Shown: positions 24,602 to 36,004 of the stretch, piece after piece
Position numbering within the stretch: position 1 is the stretch's first letter
Layout of the letters: every line of letters starts with the position of its first letter
Assembly: GCA_019916065.1 (NCBI GenBank)
Contig: CM034236.1
Span: 50,868,690 to 50,932,689 of the forward strand
Length of the DNA: 64,000 nucleotides
From: Vitellaria paradoxa
Taxonomy: Eukaryota > Streptophyta > Magnoliopsida > Ericales > Sapotaceae
Direction: 5' to 3'
Notes under the pieces: generated by a model
Seen by the model: the letters and a program-made list of their open reading frames with translations, nothing else
Told to the model about the DNA's origin: nothing
Databases searched by the model: none
Position numbers and translations under genes: made by a program

Positions 24602-24897
24602 AAAATTTTACACTTGTTTTAGTAAGAGGCTGTTGAAATGAATATATGGCCATTGGTAAAATATCAAAACGACGAGGGCTTGTTAAAATGTTTTAATTTT
24701 TTGATAACCAGTTACTTAAATATTTTGTTTATTTTGGCGTGAAAGTGTTAAAATTTTACACTTGTTTCGGTAAGAAATTGTTGAAATGAATATATGGCCA
24801 TTGGAAAAATATCAAAACAACAAGTACTTGTTAAAATGTTTTAATTTTTTCAGTAACCAGTTGTTTAAATATTTCGTTTATTTTGGTGTATAATTGT
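24602..24897. repeat. Tandem duplication, period 148 bp
   Basis: AATATATGGCCATTGG begins at 24641 and again at 24789, and the neighbouring words TTTTACACTTGTTT, AAATGTTTTAATTTTTT and TTTAAATATTT follow in the same order in both copies. Confidence 0.85.
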
Positions 24898-25231
24898 TAA
24901 AAGTTTATGTAGTTAATTACTAAATTTTTTTAATAACTGATTGTTGAAATTATTTGATTCTTTCAGTAACTATCTGTTGAAAATATGGAAGAGAAGGAGA
25001 TAATTTTGTATTAAGACATTTTTATCCTAATATAAAGAAAATTTAACTGAATTGCCCAAAAAAAAAAAAAAATGGAACTACAAATAACTGCACTCTATAT
25101 GAAAGGCCCGATGTGGGGTCGGTTATATTTAATGCAGTATCTGAAGTACACAATTGAAGAATGGGAGTTAATACTATATTTATGTGTCTAGGAAACCCTT
25201 GTTCAAAATACAAACGGGACTGCCTTTCTTA

Positions 25232-25479
25232 GGCTTGGTTTCGAAAGTTAAAAAATTAACTTTTTAATAATTAATTATTAAAAATTAGTTTTTTTTAGTT
25301 TGAAAAGAAATTAAAAATTAACTTTTTAATAATTATCTTTTTAATTTTTTATTAATTTCATATTTTTGTCCTTAAAATTTTTTAAAAAAATTAAAATATA
25401 AAATAGTAAATTTAATCATTATAAAAAAAATCAAAAAATTAATAACTGGTAACTGAGTTATGAGTTCCCAAACGGAACC
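25232..25479. mobile_element. Tourist-like MITE (248 bp) between GT34 copies C and D
   Basis: TTA on both sides (25229-25231, 25480-25482). The ends GGCTTGGTTTCGAAA and the complement of TTCCCAAACGGAACC form an imperfect terminal inverted repeat. The inside is AT-rich and non-coding. Confidence 0.65.
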
Positions 25480-25922
25480 TTAAAGCCATCATCTTATAGC
25501 CAGCATACATATATTTACATATATATATATATATATATCGGCCTGACCTATAAATTACCAATTAAATTTTGTTTGCACATTTCTGGAATTTTAAAAAAGA
25601 CACGATTCCTCTGAAATTTTCTTACCAGATAAATTCATTTGAAGTTTGAGTTTGGAATCCAATAAAAAAGCTACAGCTGGTTATAATCTGATTTCAATGA
25701 TTAGCCTTAAAACCTTTCTCCTGACTAAAAACAAAAGTTAAAGCCCTCTACAATATATATAAATATATATAATTTACAGTTGAGATCATTTAACATTTGA
25801 ATTGAACATTGCGTTGTTCTCTATTCCTTCATCACTGGGTTTACATGCTTGTTTATTATTGAATGAACCAAATTATCTATTGAAAAAAAAATTGCCTTCT
25901 AGCATTTACTAGGAGATCAACT

Positions 25923-27224
25923 ATGGAGAAAAACAGGGTCCAAAGCAAAGTATTGTCTTTCCTTAGAGACAAGACTCTCTTAATTGGAGCAATGATTGTT
26001 TCTTTTCTAATGGTTTGGACGCTATGGTCCTTCATGGATCCTTGGGCTAAGGTTTCAGCTTTGACAAAATTCAATAACCCAATAGCCTCAAAGAGAGGTG
26101 CCATTATAGCTGCACCGAGGCAAGACCCGCCGGAGAGAGAATTCTACGACGACCCATCACTCAGATATTCATTCGGGTTGCCGGTAAAGGATTGGGACGA
26201 GAAGAGACAAGAGTGGCTGAGGCATCATCCGTCCTTTGCGGCCGGGGCTTGCGGCCGGGTGATGGTGGTGACAGGATCACAGCCCTCCCCATGCAAGAAC
26301 CCAATCGGCGATCACTTGCAACTGACACTTTTTAAGAACAAGGTAGATTACTGCCGAATCCATGGCTTCGATATCTTCTATAACAACGCCTTTCTACACC
26401 CGAAAATGCTATCGGTGTGGGCAAAACTCCCACCGGTGAGAGCTGCGATGGTGGCTCACCCAGAGGCAGAGTGGATTTGGTGGCTTGACTCGGACACCGT
26501 GCTCACTGACATGGAATTTAAGCTACCTCTGGAGAAGTACAGAAATCACAACTTCATCATTAATGGCTGGGAGCAGATGATTTACGAGAAGCAGAGCTGG
26601 CTGGGTATGAACACCGGGGTATTCTTGATCCGAAACTGTCAGTGGTCCATGGATTTTATTGAAGCCTGGGCAAGCATGAGTCCCCTGAATCCAAACCATG
26701 AAAACTTGGCAGAAATCGTAAGATCAACACTTACTGACAAGTTATTTCCAGGATTGGATGAGCAGTCATCTATGGTGTATATGATGCTGACACAGAAAGA
26801 CAAGTGGGGAGACAAGGTTTACCTAGAGAACCAGTACAGTTTCTCTGGGTATTGGGCAGAAATAGTGGACAGTCTCGACAACATCAGCAACAGGTACACG
26901 GCGATGGAGGCAGCGGAGAGGGGGTTGAGGAGGCAGCGCGGAGAGAAGGTGAGCCTGAGCCATGGAGAGCTGAGGGAGAAGTATCTGAAGGACACTTACG
27001 ACGGAAAGCACGGGTGGAGGCGGCCGTTTATCACCCACTTCACAGGGTGTCAGCCGTGCAGTGGACACAACAATCCTGCCTATGCCAAGGGGTCTTGCTG
27101 GAAGGGGATGAAGAAGGCTTTGAATTTTGCAGATAATCAGGTGCTCCGCAATTATGGATTCGTGCACGTGGACTTGCTTAATTCTTCCTTCGTTTCACCT
27201 CTACAATTTGATTCTCCAGCCTAA
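25923..27224 (+). CDS. GT34 glycosyltransferase, copy D (433 aa, most diverged)
   Basis: Fourth tandem paralogue, same type II layout with membrane anchor about 17-37. DSD is at 189-191, but the surrounding motif is WWLDSDTVLTD. HGW has become NGW (214-216), NAGVFLIRN is NTGVFLIRN, and the SDDQS element is LDEQS (D279, E280, Q281), an aspartate-to-glutamate change in an element invariant in A to C. The stem cysteine seen in A to C is missing. THFTGCQPC and FADNQVLRNYGF remain. Codon use looks less GC-rich than in the other copies. The frame is intact over the whole length, so the changes point to altered rather than lost function. A TATATAAATATATATAAT stretch lies near 25754. Confidence 0.9.
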   Translation: MEKNRVQSKVLSFLRDKTLLIGAMIVSFLMVWTLWSFMDPWAKVSALTKFNNPIASKRGAIIAAPRQDPPEREFYDDPSLRYSFGLPVKDWDEKRQEWLRHHPSFAAGACGRVMVVTGSQPSPCKNPIGDHLQLTLFKNKVDYCRIHGFDIFYNNAFLHPKMLSVWAKLPPVRAAMVAHPEAEWIWWLDSDTVLTDMEFKLPLEKYRNHNFIINGWEQMIYEKQSWLGMNTGVFLIRNCQWSMDFIEAWASMSPLNPNHENLAEIVRSTLTDKLFPGLDEQSSMVYMMLTQKDKWGDKVYLENQYSFSGYWAEIVDSLDNISNRYTAMEAAERGLRRQRGEKVSLSHGELREKYLKDTYDGKHGWRRPFITHFTGCQPCSGHNNPAYAKGSCWKGMKKALNFADNQVLRNYGFVHVDLLNSSFVSPLQFDSPA

Positions 27225-28328
<1,104 letters not shown>

Positions 28329-28333
28329 AAAGG

Positions 28334-28393
28334 TGTTGGGATTGGCTCATACTTCTGTGGGTTCGACTAATGGCCACTACAACCGAGTAGTCG
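28334..28393 (+). repeat. 5' LTR remnant of the copia element
   Basis: The first 60 bp match the start of the 3' LTR with four differences, all transitions (for example TTCGAC/TTCAAC and ACCGAG/ATCGGG). The match stops sharply at 28393, the deletion junction. Confidence 0.9.
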
Positions 28394-30115
28394 GGGGTGA
28401 TAATTCTGATATTGAAGAAGAGGCTGAGGTTGAGTGTGAGGCTGAGGAAGAAGCTAAATCTACATTAAGGAGGTCCACACGGGTTCGAAGACCACCTAGC
28501 AGGTATTCACTTAGTGCATATCATGCTTTACATGTCACTAATAATGAACCATGCACAGTTATGGAGGTAAGGGTCTCGGGGGAGTCAAATTAGTGGGAGC
28601 TTGCTATGATTGAGGAAATGCAGTCACTTGATAAGAATCAAGCATAGAGTCTTGTTAAATTGCCTAAGGATAGAAAGGCAATTGGGTGCAAATGGGTGTT
28701 CAAAAAGAAGACAAATGCGGATGGAAAGGTAGAAAAGTACAAAGCATGACTAGTGGCAAAAGGTTATTCTCAAATAGAGGGAATTGACTATGGTGAGATA
28801 TTTTTCCTAGTAGCAAAGTTGACATCCATCTGGATAGTTTTATCTGCAGCAGTTGTTTATGATCTAGAGGTTGAACAACTAGACGTCAAAATAGCGTTCC
28901 TTCATGGTGACTTGGAGAAGGAGATTTACATGAAGCAACCAGATGGTTTTGAAATCAAAGGTAAAGAGGATTTGGTATGTAAATTGAAGAAGTCCTTGTA
29001 TGGGCTTAAGCAATCCCCTAGAATGTGGTATCAAAAGTTTGATCTTTATGTCTTAAAGTTTGGATTCATGCGGTGTCAGGCTGATCATTGTGTTTATGTG
29101 AAAAGGTTGGGTGACAATTTTGTTATTCTAACCTTCAATGTTGATGATATGTTGCTGATTGGAAATAACTGGAAAATGATCAAGTCTGTGAAAAAGTTGT
29201 TGGCACAATAGTTTGACATTAAGGATCTTGGGCTAGCAAATCTCATCTTGGGTATGCATATACACAGGGATCGTATGAATCAAAATTTGGTTTTAGGGCA
29301 AAAGACATACATTGAAGGGGTGTTGAAGAAATTCAACATAAGTGAATGCAAGCCGGTTGGAACCCCTATGGCTACAGGAACAAAGTTGTCAGCAGATCAG
29401 TGTCCTAAGACCAAGGAAGAAAAAGATGAAATGGTTCACATTCCATATGCAAGCGCAGTTGGAAGCTTGATGTATGCAATGGTTTGTATGAGGCTAGATA
29501 TTGCTCAAGCAGTGGGAGTATTGAGCAGGTACATGTCTAATCCCGGGAAGGAGCATTGGACTGCCATCAAAAGAGTTTTTAGGTATCTTTCTGGTACTTC
29601 CGATTTTGCATTGCATTTTGGGGGTAAAAGAGATGAGAGGAACTTTGAGGTGGTAGGGTCGGTGGATGCTGATTGGGGTGGAGATGCTGACGGCAGAAAA
29701 TCAACAAGTGGTTATGTATTCAACCTGTTTGGTGGTCCTGTGAGTTGGATGAGCAAGAAACAGAGTATTGTTGCTCTTTCGTCTACTGAGGCAGAATACA
29801 TGGCGCTTACTCATGCAAGTAAGGAAGCAATATGGATTTGCAGGTTGTGTGCCGAGCTTGGTTTTAAGCAGAAGGCAGTGAATTTAAAGTGTGGCAGTTA
29901 GAGTGCTATTCACTTAGCAAAAAATCCTGCATTTCACTTATGGTCAAAACATATCGATATTCAGTATCACTTCATTAGAGAGAAGGTTGATGAGAAACTG
30001 ATTTTCTTGGAGAAGGTTGACACAGCAGAGAACATCGCAGATTTCCTGACTAAAGCAGTTACTTTGGCAAAGTTCGAGTGGTGTACATCTGAGATGGGTA
30101 TCAAGAAGTATTCAC
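28394..30115 (+). pseudogene. Copia pol remnant: reverse transcriptase and RNase H
   Basis: Recognisable copia blocks: RRSTRVRRPPSRY at the integrase/RT border, KGYSQIEGIDYGEIF, LDVKIAFLHGDL, KSLYGLKQSPRMWY, the YVDD-type box present as NVDDML, then RNase H with DADWGGDADGRKSTSGYVF, SKKQSIVALSSTEAEYMA and ENIADFLTKA. Stops interrupt the frame near 28591, 28645, 28747, 29208 and 29898, so no full polyprotein can be made. Confidence 0.92.
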
Positions 30116-30127
30116 CAAGTGGGAGAA

Positions 30128-30423
30128 TGTTAGGATTGGCTCATACTTCTGTGGGTTCAACTAATGGCCACTACAATCGGGTAGTCGTTTGATCTTTGGT
30201 TTACTAATGTATTAGACTTGAACCCATGTTATAGCAACTAGGGTTTTCTAGTTACTATAAGAACAATTGTTTGGTGTGTGAATCATTGTAGAGTGTGTGA
30301 GGCATCTAATGAATACATCAGACAAGCAGAACTAGCCAATATTAGTGAATCTGGATAAATTTTGTGTGCTTGATCTTAATCTTTTATGAGATTGTGATAT
30401 ATTTTAATCTTTAAGTTCTAACA
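30128..30423 (+). repeat. 3' LTR of the copia element (296 bp)
   Basis: Starts TGTTAG right after the polypurine tract and ends CTAACA, giving the usual TG...CA ends with 6-bp inverted termini. Confidence 0.9.
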
Positions 30424-30429
30424 AAAGGT

Positions 30430-30800
30430 TTATGTTAGAGTTTTGATTTTGGACATCTTTACAGAGAAGAGTATGCTATCGGTAAGCATTGCGAAGGGGG
30501 TTTCTAAGCCTAGGCCATCCCCACAGCGGTAGACGTCTTGGCACAAGCCCAGTGATTTGGCCATCCTCACGGTGATGACAGTCTTGTCAACGCCAATCTG
30601 GCTGGCAAGAAGAATAAGCACAGACCGCGATTTCCCTTCTTTAACCATCTGGACAATGATGTTAGCAGCCTTTTGGGCCGACATCTAGCCAAGCATTCCC
30701 TCTGAGACAGCTGGCAGTCAAAGGTTGAGTCAAGCCTCAAGCCCCGGATGTGGGAGTGTGCTCCTATTTGCTCTATCGGAGAGGTCTCAGATTTATGAGA
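30430..30800 (-). other. Unidentified GC-richer segment with a broken minus-strand frame
   Basis: The minus strand reads as an open frame of 84 codons (30684-30430) and continues upstream past one TAG with plausible residues (AVSEGMLG before the stop). The GC content is above its flanks. I do not recognise the family. It may be a pseudogene or transposon relic. Confidence 0.3.
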
Positions 30801-31687
30801 ATTTTAACTCTAATTCCACCATCGCTAGTTGCAGAGGAGAGAGTGATGAGTGTGGTGGCGCAATTGTTAGGGAAAAATAAGTACCTTAGGTATAGATTTG
30901 AACAAAATGAAGATGGAAAATAGAGGGGGTTTCAAGCCTTCATTTATAAGTTGGAGAAATTGGCTGAGGAAAGGTGAAGCATAACAAGAACTGATCAAAA
31001 AAATTAAAATAATAAAAAGTGAATCTTGTGATTCTACATAAATTTGAACCATTCTTACCAATTGTTTATTGTAATAGCATCTATTGAAATTATATACTAA
31101 AGCATATCTATAAAACAAATTAGATGCATGGAATTCTTCAAAATTCGTGTTGTCAAATGCCAGTTATGCTTGAAATTGTGTTTTATAAAAGTCATAAATT
31201 TATGATTTAATTCCACAACTTCTTAAAATATCTGAATTAAGAAATAATTTGAAAAACAGCTCAAGTACATAATTTGTAGTCCAAACAAAAAGATTCTATA
31301 CATAATAAAAACTCATCGTTTTCCTTAAAATCATAGTCTTTGTTCAAATCTCGCGCGATCAACGAGAGACAACAGAAGCTCATACAAACTTGGATGAGTA
31401 CAATGTTGTTGCCGTATTAAATCAAATTGAGCTGAATACTGCTCATTTAAAGCTAATCAAAATCAAATATCACTCATTAAATCTTGTTTTTATTCAAATT
31501 GAAAACTGCTAGATAAATCAAGGAAGTCACAGAAGCAACTCCTTTGAAGCTAGTTCCTGCTAACATAAACCGAATACTGCTCATTTGCACAGCTGCATGG
31601 GCCATGTCTAGGAATCTCCACCCATGTGCAAGTACCTTACACAAAGTTGCTGCAGTATCGATAACCTATGATTCGCGACTGAAGCTT

Positions 31688-33318
31688 TTATTGTTGCCGC
31701 GAGGGATAATCTTGATGGCAATTCTCAGTATTAGAGGACTTTGAATTCTCCCTAGCCAGCTTCTTAGCCTTCCGTCTACGCTTTAGCTTGTTCTGGTTTG
31801 TGCAAGCAGTTGGCTCTCCTAAACCACAGATTCAATGAACCATTATGAAGCTAACCAATTGCAAAAATTCAATCAACTTGAAATGATAGGTCTAAATAGT
31901 GTTTTTAGTAGCTTTTGATCTTTTGCCCCTTGACATTTTGCTCTTTAATGTTACAAAGCTCTTTACCCCTCAGACAATGTTACTGCCAGACCTAATTTCT
32001 GAGTTTTTGTTCCTTGACGGTTTTGCTCGTTAATGTTAGAAAGCTCTTTCTCATTGGCAAATGTTACTCCCAGACCAACTTCCCATTTGCAGTTATGCGG
32101 TGAAATAATTAGGCTTCCCTTAAACAACTCCAGCATTTCCATTCCAATCATTTCATTAATAACAAGTTTTTTCATTTTTCTTAACAAACAATTTTCAAAC
32201 TACAAAGCATAGCTATTTCACCAATTCCGTTAGGCCTTTTTATTTTTCTTATGGACCGTCAACAGCGAGAATCAAAACCCTAGTCCCTTCCCTTTCTTCT
32301 ATGGGCAAGTACTTGTACCAATATAATATACCAAGTTTGGCTTGCTAATCATTTTAAAAAACCACTAAGAAAATAGTTCCAGAAGAATGGCTTGGCAATG
32401 GAAACTTCAAATGCAATAGGCATTGTTACTTTTCCTTACCAAAAAAATAAAAAAAAGGGCATAATTATTGTTCTTTATTTTATTTATTTATTTTTTTTTG
32501 GGTGACCCGGAACCCGGCCAGTTTATTACAGCCCTTAACAGACCGTGTAGCTAACCGGTAAACCGGGGGCAGACGAATACCCCACAAACCCACCGACCAG
32601 ATAAGTCACAAGCTTACGCTTGTGGTGGGTGACCCTTGGAATCGAACCCAGGCAAACTCTGTGGGAAATGCTCCCTCAAGCCGCTGGACCAACCCAAGGG
32701 TTATTATTGTTCTTTATTTAAATATTTGAGGTAAATACATGAATTTACTACGAAGAATTTGTATTTCTACATCATGAGCCAAACAGAGACATGCGTAAGA
32801 AAGTGCATCCAAACATGTCCTCGTATTAAAACATGACTTCCCCGTCTTGACATGAAAACTTACCGGCCACGTCTTTCCCATTGTCCAGTTCCTCAGCGAC
32901 ATTACATCGAACACCTTGAGGCTCATTTGTGAGGTAACCTTTACCATCATCATTAGGCAAGAGGGGCCCAATAACCTTCCTGCGACGCGAAGCAGCTTCC
33001 TTGAGCTTCTTCTTCCGAAGCCTCTTCCTCTGAGCCCTTGTGAGCTTCTGTGGTCCACATTCATCGCTTGACGAGGAGGAGCCGTTCTCGTCCGATTCAT
33101 CTACACCCAAAAATACCAAATCCCTAATTTGTTCGAATTACTTTAAACCTATGTACCCAAGCATATTCATGTGTATATATATTAGTCAAAATCACTAAAA
33201 GGGGACCTGGAATGCTATCCGCATGCAAAGTTGTAATCAATGGCTCTTCCTCATCTCCTTCCTGCGTTTTTTCTTCATACCATCAGAATTAACAGAGAAG
33301 AAAATGAGAAAGAAAGAG

Positions 33319-33353
<35 letters not shown>

Positions 33354-33451
33354 ACTTGGGGAGGATTGGGAGGAGGAGGTGACGACGGGGAAGGATAAAG
33401 CATGCTAAGGAGGGACTCATGGAACTTTCGTCGTCTCTCTTCCTTCTGCAT
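31688..33451 (-). CDS. Small basic Lys/Arg-rich protein, unrecognised (4 exons, 172 aa)
   Basis: Exons on the minus strand: 33451-33356, 33261-33207, 33100-32864 and 31818-31688; total 519 nt, all phases fit and the last exon ends in TAA. The protein starts MQKEERRRKFHESLLSMLYP, passes a proline-rich stretch and an acidic EGDEEEP, then a serine run and two basic clusters (TRAQRKRLRKKKLKEAASRR; NKLKRRRKAKKLARE) that look like nuclear or nucleolar localisation signals. The exon 3 donor GTAAGT is strong; the first two donors are both GTCCCC, which is weak, so these joins are less certain. Intron 1 is only 94 nt and mostly a (CT)n tract; intron 3 holds a SINE. Reading on through intron 1 gives an early stop. 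I cannot name the family or assign a function. Confidence 0.65.
32481..32702 (-). mobile_element. tRNA-derived SINE inside intron 3 of the basic-protein gene
   Basis: Flanked by a perfect 17-bp target duplication ATTATTGTTCTTTATTT (32464-32480, 32703-32719). On the minus strand the head carries RNA polymerase III box A (TGGTCCAGCGG) and box B (GGTTCGATTCC). The tail is A-rich (plus-strand T/ATTT run at 32481-32500). Same orientation as the host gene. Confidence 0.88.
33322..33350. repeat. (GA)n microsatellite in intron 1 of the basic-protein gene
   Basis: About 14 units, starting five bases inside the proposed donor site on the minus strand. Confidence 0.9.
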
Positions 33452-33638
33452 ATCGGCTCGACCTTTAATTAAATTGAATCGGGGCTTATTTTTATAGTTC
33501 TGCAAATCAAATTAGTGGCTTTTATTTTAACCTGTAAATTGCTAATGAAATGAGTTGATTCACTGCAGACTTTTGAGTCTGTTTTTAGGTTGGAACCAAA
33601 CAAATGCATCCAATAAAAGATAGAACATTGATGCGGCT

Positions 33639-33726
33639 GGTTTAAATATGATAAACCCCCCCCCCCCCCCGGGGCCCCCAAAAAAAAAAAAAAAAAACAA
33701 AAGAAAAAAGGGGGTTTAAATATGAT
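33639..33726. repeat. Poly(C)/poly(A) insertion flanked by 14-bp direct repeats
   Basis: GGTTTAAATATGAT occurs at 33639-33652 and 33713-33726. Between lie AAA, a run of about 15 C, GGGG, CCCCC, a run of 19 A, and an A/G-rich end. The direct repeats look like a target duplication around a short retroposed or filler sequence. Confidence 0.6.
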
Positions 33727-33850
33727 TACTTGTTCTATGCATTTGTACACCAATGGAAATTAAATGCGTGAATTACCTGTGAACTATACTATTCTGTACA
33801 TTAACATAGTATATGCAATATGAATTGATACTATACACATATATATTTTC

Positions 33851-34008
33851 GGTACATTTAGAGTGAGAAAAAATAAGATACAATGAGATAAAATGAAATA
33901 AGTTGTAAGTTCATGATTTATGTAGTGAGCTATAAAGTGAATAATTTTTAGAGTTTTTTAATATTTTTTACTTTTTTTCAGAGTTTTTTTGTTACTCCAA
34001 ACAAAACC
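33851..34008. mobile_element. Tourist-like MITE family copy (158 bp)
   Basis: Shares the family core GAGATAAAATGAAATAA, GTAAGTTCATGATTTATGTAG and AATAATTTTTAGAG with the copies at 38580, 47875 and 51098. The ends GGTACATTTAGAGTGAG and TTACTCCAAACAAAACC are inverted. The target site has diverged. Confidence 0.65.
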
Positions 34009-35618
34009 TTTATTTATTATTATGATCTAATTTTAATTTAAAAAAATTAAAAAATTTTAACTTTTTAACTTTTTTTTAATTAAATTTCGTCACGTGTCAT
34101 TTTCGTATCAATTTTTTATTTTTTTTCTTTTTATATTTCTTTTTGGCAAACTAAATACCACCAAATTTGGAATGATTGATTTCATGAATGGCTCATTTTA
34201 TGGAATTAGTATTTAATTAAGCAGGAATTATTGTAATCAATGACCTCATTTGTTACTTTCTAGTTCTTATATTTTCATTAAGGATTCTAGTTGTTTATTT
34301 ATTTTTGGCCCTGATAAATGATTTCATGGTTATACAATTTAGGGGAGTGAGAGTGGGAGAGGAAGAAAAGGGAATTAAAGTAAATAAGATGAAATTTCAG
34401 AAATTTTACGGAGTAAATAAAGTTAAATTGGTTAGTCTTTTCCGCTCCCTTAATTGCCTTCCCATCCCAGCTCTTTCCCAAACAATATTAATCTTATTAA
34501 TGTTTTAGCAAGAACAAAATGACAAATTTAACTACTATGCATGATTTATGGTTATGGTGATCAAGATGTGTTTGACTCAATACCATGATGGCCATTCTCA
34601 ATTCATATTAAAGTTTGTTACAAGGCGAGATTGACTGGAACGACGTACAGTTGAGAGGATTCGTTTGAACAAGAGTGGCAGAGTACACAGCTCTCCACCC
34701 CTAAATTTTTCACTGTAGAAGACCCTCGTGGCAAGGTACCATTTGGAAAAGACCAAAAAGATAAAAAAGTCGCAGTAATTCGTATATACACAATTAACAA
34801 TTTATTGCTATTCTCCGGAAACATTTATCGAAATTCATATATATTTAGAGAGAGAGAGAGAGAGAGAGATCTTATATTTTGCTTAGAACATGTTAACTGG
34901 CCAGCTCTCTTTGAAACAGCAGAGCTTCTGCTCCTTGGACGTATATGATCAGTCTTGACCTTGATTTCTTCGGCAAACTCATTTGTCAATAGAACTGCCG
35001 GACTGCATTTAAATGTGTGCTAAAATTAAAATTGGGAGACCACTTAAAGAAAACATTTTGTGGAAGAACAATTGCATGGGGAAGAGGGGATTAGAAATGC
35101 GATCAGCAAGGCTACCGTCAGTCACCAGGAAAAATAATCTTGGCTTTAAAATATTTAAGAATACATTATATATCAACGAATCCATATTAAATAATACTTA
35201 AAAAAATTCCGAAAAAACGAACGTAAATTAAAATCATTAAGAAAAATAAAAAAAAATTACAGTGAGTGTTAGAAACAACTTTCGGAAATAAATTTGTAAT
35301 TAAATGCGGAATAAAAATTAGAAATGATAATGGCATTTATAAAGTGTTTTTTTTTTTTTTTAATTAAATTGCATGCTATAATAGTAAAGGTATGAAGAAG
35401 TATAGGAGGAGGGACTAGGGAGATCTAGAGATCAATCTCTCTCTCTCTCTCTCTCTCAGAGGATTATTATTCTTTCATATTATTTCAAATTTATAATTAT
35501 AAAACTCCAAAATAATTATTTAACCATGATTTCGTGTTTAATTAATAATTAAGTGCGGTTTGCGAAAACTTACGAACTGGCCGGGCAGATCTCATCAATC
35601 CATAAGAAAAACGGAAAA
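34009..35618. other. Gene-free AT-rich spacer
   Basis: I see no supportable gene. Short (GA)n at 34848-34869 and (CT)n at 35436-35457 are present. Confidence 0.5.
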
Positions 35619-36004
35619 TTATATCCAAGTCATACTTGGTTATCTTTTAAAGTTATTAGTCACACTCAAAAAAAAGTATTGCTTTTAAGTCACATTAATG
35701 TGAAAAGTTTTGTATTTAAGTCATACTTTTGAGTGGGTCCCACAAGTTTGTTTTGAATATAATTTATAATATGACTTAAATGCCCTTTTTCTATAATTAA
35801 CTGAGATGGAGTTGCCGAAAATTATGGAATCGAAAATCACGTTTTTCGTTTTTGTTTCATTCCTTATCAATTGCGTGAACATATAGTGAGATAAAAATCT
35901 GTCAAAGGATTATATACGAAGGAATACACACGGATTACGCGAGTTTATGCTGTGAGATTAACGTCGATCGAATGAATATATACAGATTTGGATTATGTAT
36001 TTAA

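Larger units (their letters stand above)
28334..30423 (+). mobile_element. Internally deleted Ty1-copia retrotransposon
   Basis: The element begins TGTTGG and ends CTAACA and is flanked by a perfect 5-bp target duplication AAAGG (28329-28333, 30424-30428). Only 60 bp of the 5' LTR remain (28334-28393); the rest of that LTR, primer site, gag, protease and most of integrase are gone, joining LTR directly to the integrase/RT linker. RT, RNase H, a polypurine tract (AAGTGGGAGAA) and a complete 296-bp 3' LTR follow. It cannot move by itself. Confidence 0.9.

Noticed and set aside
32826..33119. Reading exon 3 of the basic-protein gene through to its own stop as a one-exon gene
   Set aside because: A strong GTAAGT donor at 32863 and phase-perfect neighbouring exons favour the spliced model.
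34618..34824. 68-codon minus-strand frame with several cysteines
   Set aside because: No recognisable family and no supporting splice or promoter signals; I left it as spacer.
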